Of a DNA stretch of 8,673 bases, positions 1 to 7,038 are shown piece by piece. The position numbers were made by a program, and so were the translations under genes. The stretch is from Deltaproteobacteria bacterium (GTDB lineage: Bacteria; Myxococcota; Myxococcia; SLRQ01), in the NCBI GenBank assembly GCA_007128675.1, contig SKWY01000229.1:1-8673 (forward strand), written 5' to 3'. Every line of letters starts with the position of its first letter. Positions within the stretch are counted from its first letter, which is position 1. The notes beneath the pieces are model-generated. The model saw only the letters and a list, made by a program, of their open reading frames with translations, searched no databases and was not told the DNA's origin.

Positions 1-296
1 TGGGAGTGCTCTTGCTGTTCGCGATACTGGTGTGGAGAGGGTTGCGAGCGGCCTTTCGAGCGGAAGACGCATTCGGTGCCTATCTTGCGGTTGGTCTTAC
101 CTCCCTCATCGGCTTCCAAGCATTGGTCAATATGGCTGTTGCAATGGGGCTCGTGCCGACAAAGGGGTTGACGCTGCCCTTCATTTCATATGGTGGCTCG
201 AGCTTGCTGTCATCTCTCTTGGCCGTGGGATTGCTGCTCAACATTTCTGGTGGTCGCGGAGGATTTCTCGCACCTACCCCAGGTGATCCAAGATGA
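1..296 (+). CDS. ftsW: FtsW, septal peptidoglycan glycosyltransferase (3' end only)
   Basis: This is the C-terminal ~97 residues of a SEDS-family polytopic membrane protein; the gene begins upstream of the window and its first complete codon here is at 3. FtsW polymerises lipid II into glycan strands at the septum together with its partner class B PBP. Nucleotides 129-203 encode the typical SEDS C-terminal signature, NMAVAMGLVPTKGLTLPFIS followed by YGGSS, which lies between hydrophobic segments. A last transmembrane helix (SSLLAVGLLLNIS) follows, then a short glycine- and proline-containing cytoplasmic tail. The family also includes RodA and SpoVE, but the position directly before murG in a dcw cluster argues for FtsW. 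The TGA stop overlaps the murG ATG (ATGA, 293-296), which indicates translational coupling. Family assignment is firm; FtsW rather than RodA rests on context. Confidence 0.94.
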   Translation, partial: GVLLLFAILVWRGLRAAFRAEDAFGAYLAVGLTSLIGFQALVNMAVAMGLVPTKGLTLPFISYGGSSLLSSLLAVGLLLNISGGRGGFLAPTPGDPR

Positions 297-1441
297 CGTT
301 GCGCATCATCATCGCAGGCGGTGGAACCGGTGGGCATCTGTTCCCCGGAATTGCTCTGGCGGAAGAGTTCATGACTCGCCATACGGAAAATGATGTGCTT
401 TTCGTAGGCACGTCTCGGGGTCTCGAAAAAGATCTTGTGCCCCAAAAAGGTTATCCGCTGGAGCTCATAGATGTTTCGGGACTGAAGGGCCAGGGTTTTG
501 GGGATACTTTGAAGAATCTGTTCAAGCTGCCCCGGGCGCTCTGGCAGGCCATGCGTATAGTTCGTAGATATAATCCCGGGATAGTCATAGCTGTAGGCGG
601 ATATGCATCTGGGCCCACTGCCTTGGCGGCTTGGCTTCGAAGAATCCCGGTAGTAGTGCAGGAGCAGAACGCCTTGCCGGGTTTGACGACCAGGGTTGTT
701 TCGAGGTTCGCAAGGAAGGTCTTTATCGCATTTGACGAGGCAGCGAGTAGACTGCCTGCTCGGAAAGTGATGAGAACCGGCAACCCGATTCGTCAATCGT
801 TGTTGGAAAACTTCCTTCGGCCGACGCCAGATAGAACGATTCCATTGCCGAGAGTGCTCGTGCTGGGCGGAAGTCAAGGTGCTCAGGCGATCAACGAGGC
901 CATGGCTAGTGCGTTCAAGATCATCCATGAGAACATGCCCGATGTTCGCGTTCTCCATCAGACCGGCAAGGCGAAACTGGAGTCTGTGATTCCGCTGTAT
1001 GAGGAAGCAGGACTTCTCAAGAAGGCGGAAATAGTTCCTTTCATCGAGGACATGTCGACCGCATATGCCAAGTCGGATATCGTAGTTTGCCGCGCCGGAG
1101 CGACCACGGTGGCCGAGCTCACGATTTGTCAGAAGCCCTCGATTCTGATTCCTTATCCTTGGGCCGCCGATAACCACCAGACGGTCAATGCCAAGGCCCT
1201 GGCAAATCGTGGTGCGGCGGTGCTAATTCCGCAATCGGAGCTGACGCCCGAGCTTCTCGCGGAGAAGATAATGGCCTTGCTCTCCGATGCGGAGCGACGC
1301 CTTCAGATGTCTCGAGCCGCCGGCAGGCTTGGCTGGCCCGAGGCTGCAAGGGAGATTGCCGATGTCTGTGTCGACCTTTGGATTCAATCTGGCGGGTTGG
1401 CCCGGGAACGCAAAGCGCTCACCGGAAAGAAAGTCTCATAG
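293..1441 (+). CDS. murG: MurG, UDP-GlcNAc:lipid I GlcNAc transferase
   Basis: MurG transfers GlcNAc from UDP-GlcNAc to lipid I on the inner face of the cytoplasmic membrane to make lipid II (GT28 family, GT-B fold). The 382-residue length is slightly above the usual ~355-365. The N-terminal glycine-rich loop AGGGTGGHLFPG (residues 8-19) contains the conserved His15. GGYASGP (102-108) and the QEQN motif (123-126) follow. The C-terminal UDP-GlcNAc-binding domain shows VLGGSQGAQAIN (190-201), HQTGK (222-226), CRAGATTVAE (266-275, with the conserved ribose-binding Glu) and PYPWAADNHQTVNA (287-300, with Gln296). The extra length is a basic C-terminal tail after about residue 365. The ATG at 293 overlaps the ftsW stop and places the glycine loop at the normal distance. 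The stop lies 1 base before murC, so the two are almost certainly co-transcribed and coupled. Confidence 0.98.
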   Translation: MTLRIIIAGGGTGGHLFPGIALAEEFMTRHTENDVLFVGTSRGLEKDLVPQKGYPLELIDVSGLKGQGFGDTLKNLFKLPRALWQAMRIVRRYNPGIVIAVGGYASGPTALAAWLRRIPVVVQEQNALPGLTTRVVSRFARKVFIAFDEAASRLPARKVMRTGNPIRQSLLENFLRPTPDRTIPLPRVLVLGGSQGAQAINEAMASAFKIIHENMPDVRVLHQTGKAKLESVIPLYEEAGLLKKAEIVPFIEDMSTAYAKSDIVVCRAGATTVAELTICQKPSILIPYPWAADNHQTVNAKALANRGAAVLIPQSELTPELLAEKIMALLSDAERRLQMSRAAGRLGWPEAAREIADVCVDLWIQSGGLARERKALTGKKVS

Positions 1442-1442
1442 A

Positions 1443-2846
1443 ATGAGTATGTTTCGCGGAAGAGCTCGCCGAATTCACTTCGTTGGTATCGGCGGCATCG
1501 GAATGAGCGGCATCGCCGAGCTTCTCTTGAATCTCGGATATGATGTCACCGGTTCCGATCTCAAACGCTCGGATGTCACCGAAAGGCTCGAGGGCTTGGG
1601 GGCGGTGATTGATTACGACCATGTCGGCAGACTCGTCGATGATACCGATGTGGTAGTAAGATCTAGCGCGGTGGGGGGTGAGAACACAGAGGTCGTGCGC
1701 GCAAGACGCCAGGGTGTTCCCGTGATCCCCCGTGCCGAGATGTTGGCCGAGTTGATGCGTCTGAAGCATGGCGTCGCTGTCGCCGGATCTCACGGGAAGA
1801 CGACCACTACGTCCATTGTGGCTGCTCTCTTGGAGGCCGGCGGCCTGGACCCAACGGTAGTGGTGGGAGGCAAGGTGAACCAGCTGGGCACGAATGCTCG
1901 ACTTGGCCAGGGAGAGATTCTGGTTGCCGAGGCCGATGAGTCCGATGGGAGCTTCCTCGCCTATTCTCCCACGATCGCAATAGTGACGAACATAGACGCC
2001 GAGCACCTTTCTCATTATGGGGACATGGATGGACTTCGTGATGCGTTCACGGCCTTCGTCAACCGGCTTCCATTTTATGGTCTTGCTGTTTTGTGCCTCG
2101 ATCATCCCGAAGTACAGAATCTATTGCCACGAGTAGAAAAGCGACATGTGACCTATGGAACCAGCCCTCAAGCCGATTGGCAGGTTGGTAACGTGTCATT
2201 CGATGGGCTAGCAACGGAGTTTGATATTCGTTTTCGAGGAGAGCGACTCGAACGGTATCGCTTGCCGATGATTGGTATTCATAATGTCCTGAATGCGGTC
2301 GCGGCTATTGCGGTGGCGGAAGAGCTAGGCGTGGACAGGAGCGTGGCCAGAGAGGCCATGGCTTCGTTTTCTGGAGTACAGCGGCGCTTTACGGTGCGTG
2401 GAGAGGTGGGGGGGGTGATGGTCGTGGATGATTATGCACACCATCCGGTGGAGATTAGGGCTGCGCTAGCGGGCGCAAGGCAGGCTCTGGATAGGCGATT
2501 GATCGCCGTGTTTCAACCGCATCGTTATACCCGTACCAGGGATTGCTTCGATGATTTTGCTACCGCTTTCAATGACGCGGATGCGGTTGTGGTCACGGAT
2601 GTGTATGCGGCTTCCGAGGAGCCGATAGATGGGGTGGCATCGGATATCTTGGTGGATGCCATGACACAGCGCGGCCATCATGACGCGTTGTATGTTCCGG
2701 ACTTGGACGGTGCCGTCAGGCATCTCGCCAAGACTGTCAGGCCCACGGATGTCGTAGTCACCTTTGGTGCCGGCGACATCTGGCGAGTAGGTCCTGCTCT
2801 GATTGCCTCGTTGGAGGCCATCAGCAAGCCAAGACCAGTGAACTGA
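1443..2846 (+). CDS. murC: MurC, UDP-N-acetylmuramate--L-alanine ligase
   Basis: MurC is the cytoplasmic ATP-dependent ligase that adds L-Ala to UDP-MurNAc, the first amino acid of the stem peptide. The 467 residues match the family. An N-terminal Rossmann-like domain begins HFVGIGGIGMSGIAE (12-26), typical of MurC. The central ATPase domain has the P-loop GSHGKTTTT (115-123), EADESDGSF (163-171) and NIDAEHLSHYGD (183-194). HNVLNA (280-285), VQRRF (312-316), DDYAHHP (329-335), FQPHRYTRT (357-365) and DVYAASEEPI (386-395) mark the end of the central domain and the C-terminal domain. The frame is open back to 1287 inside murG, but the ATG at 1443 puts the Rossmann loop at the usual distance from the N terminus and lies 1 base after the murG stop. 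An ATG two codons later (1449) is an alternative. The Shine-Dalgarno is weak (GGAAAG, 1423-1428), fitting coupling to murG. Confidence 0.98.
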   Translation: MSMFRGRARRIHFVGIGGIGMSGIAELLLNLGYDVTGSDLKRSDVTERLEGLGAVIDYDHVGRLVDDTDVVVRSSAVGGENTEVVRARRQGVPVIPRAEMLAELMRLKHGVAVAGSHGKTTTTSIVAALLEAGGLDPTVVVGGKVNQLGTNARLGQGEILVAEADESDGSFLAYSPTIAIVTNIDAEHLSHYGDMDGLRDAFTAFVNRLPFYGLAVLCLDHPEVQNLLPRVEKRHVTYGTSPQADWQVGNVSFDGLATEFDIRFRGERLERYRLPMIGIHNVLNAVAAIAVAEELGVDRSVAREAMASFSGVQRRFTVRGEVGGVMVVDDYAHHPVEIRAALAGARQALDRRLIAVFQPHRYTRTRDCFDDFATAFNDADAVVVTDVYAASEEPIDGVASDILVDAMTQRGHHDALYVPDLDGAVRHLAKTVRPTDVVVTFGAGDIWRVGPALIASLEAISKPRPVN

Positions 2847-2869
2847 TTATTCGTATGTACGCGACAATC

Positions 2870-2874
2870 GAGGA
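2870..2874 (+). promoter_or_regulatory. Ribosome binding site deciding the murB start
   Basis: GAGGA sits 10 bases before the ATG at 2885. The bases before the alternative ATG at 2855 contain no GGAG-like element. This favours the shorter 315-residue MurB, although translational coupling from the murC stop 8 bases before 2855 could still allow the longer form. Confidence 0.55.
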
Positions 2875-2884
2875 AACAGAGAGC

Positions 2885-3832
2885 ATGCGGCAGACGACCA
2901 GGACTTCTCCAAAATGGCGAGAACAGCTCGCTAACGAGGTCAGGGGCGTGGTCCGTCTGGATGAGCTCTTGGGCCCTCGTACGTCCTTGGGCATCGGGGG
3001 GACGGTCGACGCATGGTTCGAGCCAGTCGACACCGAGGACCTTTCCATCGGCCTGAGGGTGGCCCGCCGCAGACGAGTTCCTTGGTGCATTATTGGGGGC
3101 GGCTCGAACGTGCTGATCGCCGACTCAGGCATCCGGGGCATGGCGGTGCATTTGAATCCGAGCTTCAAGCAGATCGAGGTAACGACCTGTGGAGATCTCG
3201 TGCGTGTCTCGTACGGTGCCGGAATCGGCTGCTCAATGGCTCGCCGTCACGCCATGGACAGCGAGCTGGTTGGTCTCGAGTTCCTCGCAGGAATTCCAGG
3301 GACACTTGGGGGGGCCGTGCGAATGAACGCCGGAACCCGCCTTGGAGACATGTCGGATGTAGTGGAAAGCGTGGAGATCGTCTCTGCCGAGGGAGCCCGC
3401 TCTATATCGGCTGGCGATCTTTGCTTTGCTTATCGAAGCGCGTCACTGCCCCTGGAGGCGGTCATTACTCGAGTTGCGGTACTGCTTCGTCAGGCCGATC
3501 CCGTATCTCTGGCGTCCGCTCGAGAAAGGATGCAAAAGGAGATTGAATGGAGAAGGGTCAAGCAGCCCAAGGGAAGAAGCGCCGGTTCCATCTTCAAGAA
3601 CCCGCCAGGTGACTTCGCGGGTCGACTCATCGAGGAATGTGGTTTGAAGGGTCATCGCGTGGGAGGGGCTTTTGTCAGCGATAGGCATGCCAACTTTTTC
3701 ATGAACGACGGGACGGCAAGCGCCGCTGACATGAGTGAACTCATCGATTCATGTCGTAGGGAGGTGGAGGCGCGTTTGGGCGTTCGGCTCGATCTGGAGA
3801 TCGAGTTGATGGGAGAACATCATGCCGACTAG
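2885..3832 (+). CDS. murB: MurB, UDP-N-acetylenolpyruvoylglucosamine reductase (type II)
   Basis: MurB is the FAD-dependent cytoplasmic enzyme that reduces UDP-GlcNAc-enolpyruvate to UDP-MurNAc with NADPH. From the ATG at 2885 it has 315 residues, typical of the shorter type II enzymes. Visible motifs are TSLGIGG near the N terminus, the FAD-binding GGGSNVLI (71-78), GIPGTLGGAVRMNAG (136-150), FAYRSAS (181-187, the YR pair of type II MurB) and GRSAGSIFKNP (230-240) with catalytic Ser235. CGLKGHRVGGAFVS and HANFF follow, and a C-terminal EIELMG has the likely catalytic Glu305. An in-frame ATG at 2855 would add 10 residues, but no Shine-Dalgarno precedes it, while AGGA at 2871-2874 lies 10 bases before 2885. 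From 2885 the gap to murC is 38 bases. The 3' end overlaps ddl by 11 bases. Function is certain; the start is the open point. Confidence 0.96.
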   Translation: MRQTTRTSPKWREQLANEVRGVVRLDELLGPRTSLGIGGTVDAWFEPVDTEDLSIGLRVARRRRVPWCIIGGGSNVLIADSGIRGMAVHLNPSFKQIEVTTCGDLVRVSYGAGIGCSMARRHAMDSELVGLEFLAGIPGTLGGAVRMNAGTRLGDMSDVVESVEIVSAEGARSISAGDLCFAYRSASLPLEAVITRVAVLLRQADPVSLASARERMQKEIEWRRVKQPKGRSAGSIFKNPPGDFAGRLIEECGLKGHRVGGAFVSDRHANFFMNDGTASAADMSELIDSCRREVEARLGVRLDLEIELMGEHHAD

Positions 3833-4760
3833 GGACGAGCTAATGGCTGGGACCATAGCAGTCCTACTGGGAGGACCCAGCGCCGAGCGCGAGATATCCA
3901 TGAAGACAGGGGAGGCTGTCTCCGAGGCGCTGAAGGGCCTAGGCTATAGCATTCAGCAATTTGATCCGGTCCAGCCCGGGATGTTGGTGCGTCTAGCCGA
4001 GACGAAACCTACCGCAGCCGTCATCGCTCTTCATGGACGCGGTGGTGAGGACGGTTGCGTGCAGGGCATGCTCGAGGCCTTGAGTATCCCTTACACGGGA
4101 TCCGGAGTTCTAGCTTCCGCATTGGCCATGGACAAGACGATCACCAAGAGGCTCGTTTCCACGGTCGGGGTGCCAACGCCGGAGTACTTGGCGGTTGATG
4201 CCAAGCATTCTCCTTCCCTTTCGACAGAGATACCTTTCCCGTTTCCGGTGGTGGTCAAGCCGACCCGAGAAGGCTCCAGCGTTGGTGTGAGAATCGTAAA
4301 CGACAACGCAGCCCTGACAGAATCGATTGAAGTCGTGGGAAAGCTTGGAGGCGGCGTTCTCGTGGAGAGATATGTCAAGGGAAGAGAGTTCTCGGTGGCC
4401 GTTCTAGAAGGTGAGGCTCTTGGGACAATCGAAATCATTCCCACCCGACAGTTCTACGATTATGAGGCGAAATATCTCGAGAATAGTGGTACTAGCTACC
4501 AGCACCCGCCAAATATCTCGAGCGCGCTGGAAGGTATTCTGCACGAACTGGCCGAGTGTGTGTTCGATTTGCTCGGGTGTGACGGTGTTTGTCGTGCCGA
4601 CTTCATAGTGGATGGGGCTGAAGAACCGTGGTTCATCGAGATCAATACGTTGCCGGGAATGACTTTGACCAGTCTAGTGCCGAAAATCGCCGCTGGTGCC
4701 GGTGTGTCTTTCGATGACCTTTGCGAGAGATTGCTTCTCGGAGCGAGGTTGAAGGCATGA
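3822..4760 (+). CDS. ddl: Ddl, D-alanine--D-alanine ligase
   Basis: Ddl is the cytoplasmic ATP-grasp ligase that makes the D-Ala-D-Ala dipeptide added by MurF. Its 312 residues compare with ~306 for E. coli DdlB. The N-terminal domain has VLLGGPSAEREIS (14-26) with Glu22. HGRGGEDGCVQGMLE (71-85), YTGSG (91-95) and ALAMDK (100-105) follow. The ATP-grasp part has VVVKPTREGSSVGV (143-156) with Ser152, and the omega loop FYDYEAKYLE (211-220) with Tyr218. Glu22, Ser152 and Tyr218 match the E. coli Glu15/Ser150/Tyr216 triad, so a D-Ala-D-Ala rather than D-Ala-D-Lac product is expected. Mg-binding residues lie in CRADFIV and EINTLPGMT (273-281). The ATG at 3822 has GGGAGA at 3811-3816 and overlaps murB by 11 bases. 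An ATG at 3843, with AGGG at 3831-3834, would give 305 residues and is nearly as good. Confidence 0.97.
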   Translation: MPTRDELMAGTIAVLLGGPSAEREISMKTGEAVSEALKGLGYSIQQFDPVQPGMLVRLAETKPTAAVIALHGRGGEDGCVQGMLEALSIPYTGSGVLASALAMDKTITKRLVSTVGVPTPEYLAVDAKHSPSLSTEIPFPFPVVVKPTREGSSVGVRIVNDNAALTESIEVVGKLGGGVLVERYVKGREFSVAVLEGEALGTIEIIPTRQFYDYEAKYLENSGTSYQHPPNISSALEGILHELAECVFDLLGCDGVCRADFIVDGAEEPWFIEINTLPGMTLTSLVPKIAAGAGVSFDDLCERLLLGARLKA

Positions 4761-5602
4761 GGGCAAGCAGCAGGGTATCGAGAAAGAAGAACCGTAGAAG
4801 GTCCGAGACCTTGAACGGCAAAGCGCGGCTGCACAGCATTGTCAAAGGCGTCTTCGTCTTCATTGCAAGGTTGTTCGGGGCAATTCTTTTTGTTGGAAGC
4901 ATTTTTGGGGGAGTAATCGCCGTCTATCTCTGGGCAACTACGAGCACGACCTTTGCGGTGACCGATGTGCGTGTGGAGGGTAACGTTCGTGCAAGTCTCG
5001 ACGAGATAGCGCCGCTCACCGGGATTCGTGCTGGCTCCAATATCTTCTTGGTGGACACGAGTGCCGCGGAGCGCAGGCTAGAGGGGCATCCATGGGTGCG
5101 TTCGGCCATCGTTCGACATGAGCCGCCCAACAGGGTGAGAGTAGCCTTGCGAGAGTACGAACCGGCCGCGGTGGTGGCTCTTGGTTCATTGTATCTCTCG
5201 GATGCGGAGGGCACTGTCTTCAAACAGGCTTCGGCTGGAGACGAGGGTCGTTTTCCCATTCTTTCGGGCATTGATCCCGAGAAGGGTGATGAGCATTTGC
5301 GAGCCGAGATACTTCGAGGCTTGGATCTGGTATCGCGTTGGGAATCATCCGAGTTGGCGGCGAACCTCGAGCTTGCACAGATCCATCTCAATCCCCTGCG
5401 CGGAGCAACGGTGACCGCGGTTGGGGTGGCTGAGGAGGAGTTGCCTTTGATCGTTCATCTTGCCGCGGGAGACGTGGATCAGCGCCTCCTTCGGCTTTCC
5501 AACCTTCTTGACCTTCTTTCCGAGAGGGGAGAGCGGCCCAAGGAGGTCTTCCTTGATAACCGCGCGCGTCCACAGTGGGTGGTGGCGCGTGTGGAAGAGT
5601 AG
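4757..5602 (+). CDS. ftsQ: FtsQ, divisome POTRA-domain membrane protein
   Basis: FtsQ is a bitopic inner-membrane protein that recruits FtsL/FtsB and later divisome proteins through its periplasmic domain. The 281 residues are laid out as in the family. A strongly basic cytoplasmic tail (1-30, including RKKNRRR) is followed by one transmembrane helix at about 32-60. A POTRA domain at about 66-133 starts FAVTDVRVEGN and contains the HPWVRSAIVRHEPPNRVRVALREYEP stretch typical of FtsQ (given here as residues 111-136). The FtsQ/DivIB beta domain runs from about 137 to the end, with residues SLYLSDAEGTVF and PILSG at their usual places. The ATG at 4757 overlaps the ddl stop (ATGA), with GAGG at 4745-4748 giving 8-base spacing. 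The frame is open upstream to a TTG at 4721, but that start would lie deep inside ddl. A 114-base gap separates it from ftsA. Confidence 0.95.
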   Translation: MRASSRVSRKKNRRRSETLNGKARLHSIVKGVFVFIARLFGAILFVGSIFGGVIAVYLWATTSTTFAVTDVRVEGNVRASLDEIAPLTGIRAGSNIFLVDTSAAERRLEGHPWVRSAIVRHEPPNRVRVALREYEPAAVVALGSLYLSDAEGTVFKQASAGDEGRFPILSGIDPEKGDEHLRAEILRGLDLVSRWESSELAANLELAQIHLNPLRGATVTAVGVAEEELPLIVHLAAGDVDQRLLRLSNLLDLLSERGERPKEVFLDNRARPQWVVARVEE

Positions 5603-5716
5603 CGGCATCCACGAACTGAACCCGGCATCGAGGTGAGAGCCAAAGGACGACACAAGGGGAGACCCAACTAGAAAACGAGTGGTCGTCGAAAGGCCGGCAG
5701 GAGAAGGAGCAAAGCG
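5603..5716 (+). other. ftsQ-ftsA intergenic leader
   Basis: This is the first real gap in the cluster (114 bases). I see no convincing -35/-10 pair and no terminator. It contains CGGCATC twice (5603-5609 and 5623-5629) and a 6-base inverted pair, GACGAC (5646-5651) with GTCGTC (5682-5687), separated by 30 bases. Both could be chance. It ends in the strong ftsA ribosome binding site. Confidence 0.5.
5700..5709 (+). promoter_or_regulatory. Strong ftsA ribosome binding site
   Basis: GGAGAAGGAG contains a near-perfect anti-16S match (AAGGAG, 5704-5709) with 7 bases to the ATG at 5717. The same ten bases occur at the same spacing before ftsZ. It confirms the ftsA start. Confidence 0.85.
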
Positions 5717-6949
5717 ATGGGCAATAAGAAGGGCGAGCTGGTCGTCGGTCTCGACATTGGGACGACGAAGATATGTGCCATCGTAGGTGAGGTGGGCGCC
5801 GATGGCAGCATAGATATCATTGGCATAGGTTCGCATCCCTCCAAGGGGTTGCGAAAGGGAGTGGTCATCAACATAGACAGCACCGTCCAGTCCATCAAGA
5901 AGGCGATCGAAGAAGCCGAGCTGATGGCGGGGTGTGAGATCACGACCGTCTATGCGGGCATTGCCGGAGGACACATCAAGGGATTCAATAGCCATGGTGT
6001 CGTGGCAGTAAAAGATAAAGAGATCGTGCCCGCGGATGTGGATCGAGTCATTGACGCGGCAAAAGCCGTGGCCATACCGATGGATCGAGAAGTCATTCAC
6101 ATTCTTCCACAAGAGTTCATAGTTGATGAACAAGACGGAATTCGTGAGCCTGTGGGAATGAGCGGCGTTCGTCTCGAAGCGCAGGTTCATATCGTGACAG
6201 GAGCTGTATCTAGCGCTCAGAACATCATCAAGTGTGCAAACCGTACTGGATTGAATGTTGCCGACATAGTCTTGGAGCAGCTCGCTAGCTCTGAGTCAGT
6301 GCTGACGGATGACGAAAAGGATTTGGGTGTTGCTCTGGTCGATATGGGTGGCGGAACTACGGACATAGCCATCTTCAGTGAAGGCGCAATAGTGCACACA
6401 TCCGTTCTGGCCGTCGGAGGCAACCATCTAACTAACGACATAGCGGTGGGTCTTCGCACCCCGACACACGAAGCGGAGCGTATCAAGCAGAAGTATGGCG
6501 TGGCCATGGCTTCAATGGTCGACCGTGAGGAGACTATCGAGGTGCCGAGTGTGGGTGGACGTAACTCGAGGGTCTTGTCTCGACAGATTCTCTGCGAGAT
6601 CATAGAGCCGAGGGTCGAAGAGATCTTCATGTTGGTACAACGTGAGATCGAAAAGAGCGGCTATCAGGATCTTCTTGCCAGCGGCGTTGCAATTACTGGT
6701 GGCGCTACCCTCTTAGAGGGGATGACCGAGCTTGCCGAGGACGTAATAGGGTTGCCCGTTCGACGCGGTCTGCCCAGTGGCATAGGTGGGTTGATAGACG
6801 TGGTAAAGAGTCCGAAGTATGCCACCGGAGTGGGTTTGGTGCTTTATGGAAGCAGAAACTCGGACGTGCGCCACTTCAGGGTGCGAGATGAGAATGTCTA
6901 TCACAAGGTACGAGGCCGAATGAAGTCCTGGATTGGTGAACTATTCTAA
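5717..6949 (+). CDS. ftsA: FtsA, actin-like membrane tether of the Z ring
   Basis: FtsA is an actin/Hsp70-fold ATP-binding protein that attaches FtsZ filaments to the cytoplasmic membrane and helps recruit downstream divisome proteins. Its 410 residues are typical. Phosphate-1 loop is GLDIGTTKI (11-19) and SKGLRKGVV (42-50) follows. The FtsA-specific 1C (SHS2) domain covers about 85-165 and replaces actin subdomain 1B; the IHILPQEFIVDEQDG stretch (127-141) is typical of it. Phosphate-2 is LVDMGGGTTDIAIF (207-220) and the adenosine motif is ITGGATLLEGM (326-336). The last 13 residues (VRGRMKSWIGELF) form the expected amphipathic membrane-targeting helix, so the protein is complete. The ATG at 5717 has an excellent ribosome binding site 7 bases upstream. 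The PSKGLRKGVVINIDSTV region recalls Geobacter-like FtsA, from memory. An 89-base gap leads to ftsZ. Confidence 0.98.
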   Translation: MGNKKGELVVGLDIGTTKICAIVGEVGADGSIDIIGIGSHPSKGLRKGVVINIDSTVQSIKKAIEEAELMAGCEITTVYAGIAGGHIKGFNSHGVVAVKDKEIVPADVDRVIDAAKAVAIPMDREVIHILPQEFIVDEQDGIREPVGMSGVRLEAQVHIVTGAVSSAQNIIKCANRTGLNVADIVLEQLASSESVLTDDEKDLGVALVDMGGGTTDIAIFSEGAIVHTSVLAVGGNHLTNDIAVGLRTPTHEAERIKQKYGVAMASMVDREETIEVPSVGGRNSRVLSRQILCEIIEPRVEEIFMLVQREIEKSGYQDLLASGVAITGGATLLEGMTELAEDVIGLPVRRGLPSGIGGLIDVVKSPKYATGVGLVLYGSRNSDVRHFRVRDENVYHKVRGRMKSWIGELF

Positions 6950-6955
6950 ATATCC

Positions 6956-6976
6956 CTCCAAATCAAATGGAGTTTT
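6956..6976 (+). terminator. Weak terminator-like or attenuator-like hairpin
   Basis: CTCCA (6956-6960) can pair with TGGAG (6968-6972) around a 7-base loop, and TTTT (6973-6976) follows directly. The stem has only 5 bp and the T tract is short, so at best it would give partial termination between ftsA and ftsZ. It may be chance. Confidence 0.25.
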
Positions 6977-7021
6977 GAAAGCGGATCTTTGAGCCCGAGA
7001 GGGCAGCGACACGCGAGAGCG

Positions 7022-7031
7022 GGAGAAGGAG
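7022..7031 (+). promoter_or_regulatory. Strong ftsZ ribosome binding site
   Basis: GGAGAAGGAG, with AAGGAG at 7026-7031, lies 7 bases before the ATG at 7039. It is identical in sequence and spacing to the ftsA site and fixes the ftsZ start. Confidence 0.87.
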
Positions 7032-7038
7032 ACTCAAG

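Larger units (their letters stand above)
6950..7038 (+). other. ftsA-ftsZ intergenic leader
   Basis: This 89-base non-coding gap carries a small hairpin just after the ftsA stop and ends in the ftsZ ribosome binding site. TTGAAA at 6975-6980 looks like a -35 box, but the bases 17 further on (AGAGGG) are no -10 element, so no promoter is called. Confidence 0.5.

Noticed and set aside
80..1177. A 365-codon open frame on the minus strand opposite ftsW and murG
   Set aside because: It lies fully antisense to motif-complete ftsW and murG, its translation has no recognisable domain, and it has no operon context. It is a shadow of the codon bias of the real genes.
1287..1442. A 52-residue N-terminal extension of MurC from an upstream in-frame start
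   Set aside because: It would lie within the end of murG and push the Rossmann loop to about residue 66, against the family layout. The ATG at 1443 is the natural start.
6975..7003. TTGAAA as a -35 box for an ftsZ promoter
   Set aside because: At the proper spacing the sequence is AGAGGG, with no resemblance to a -10 element.
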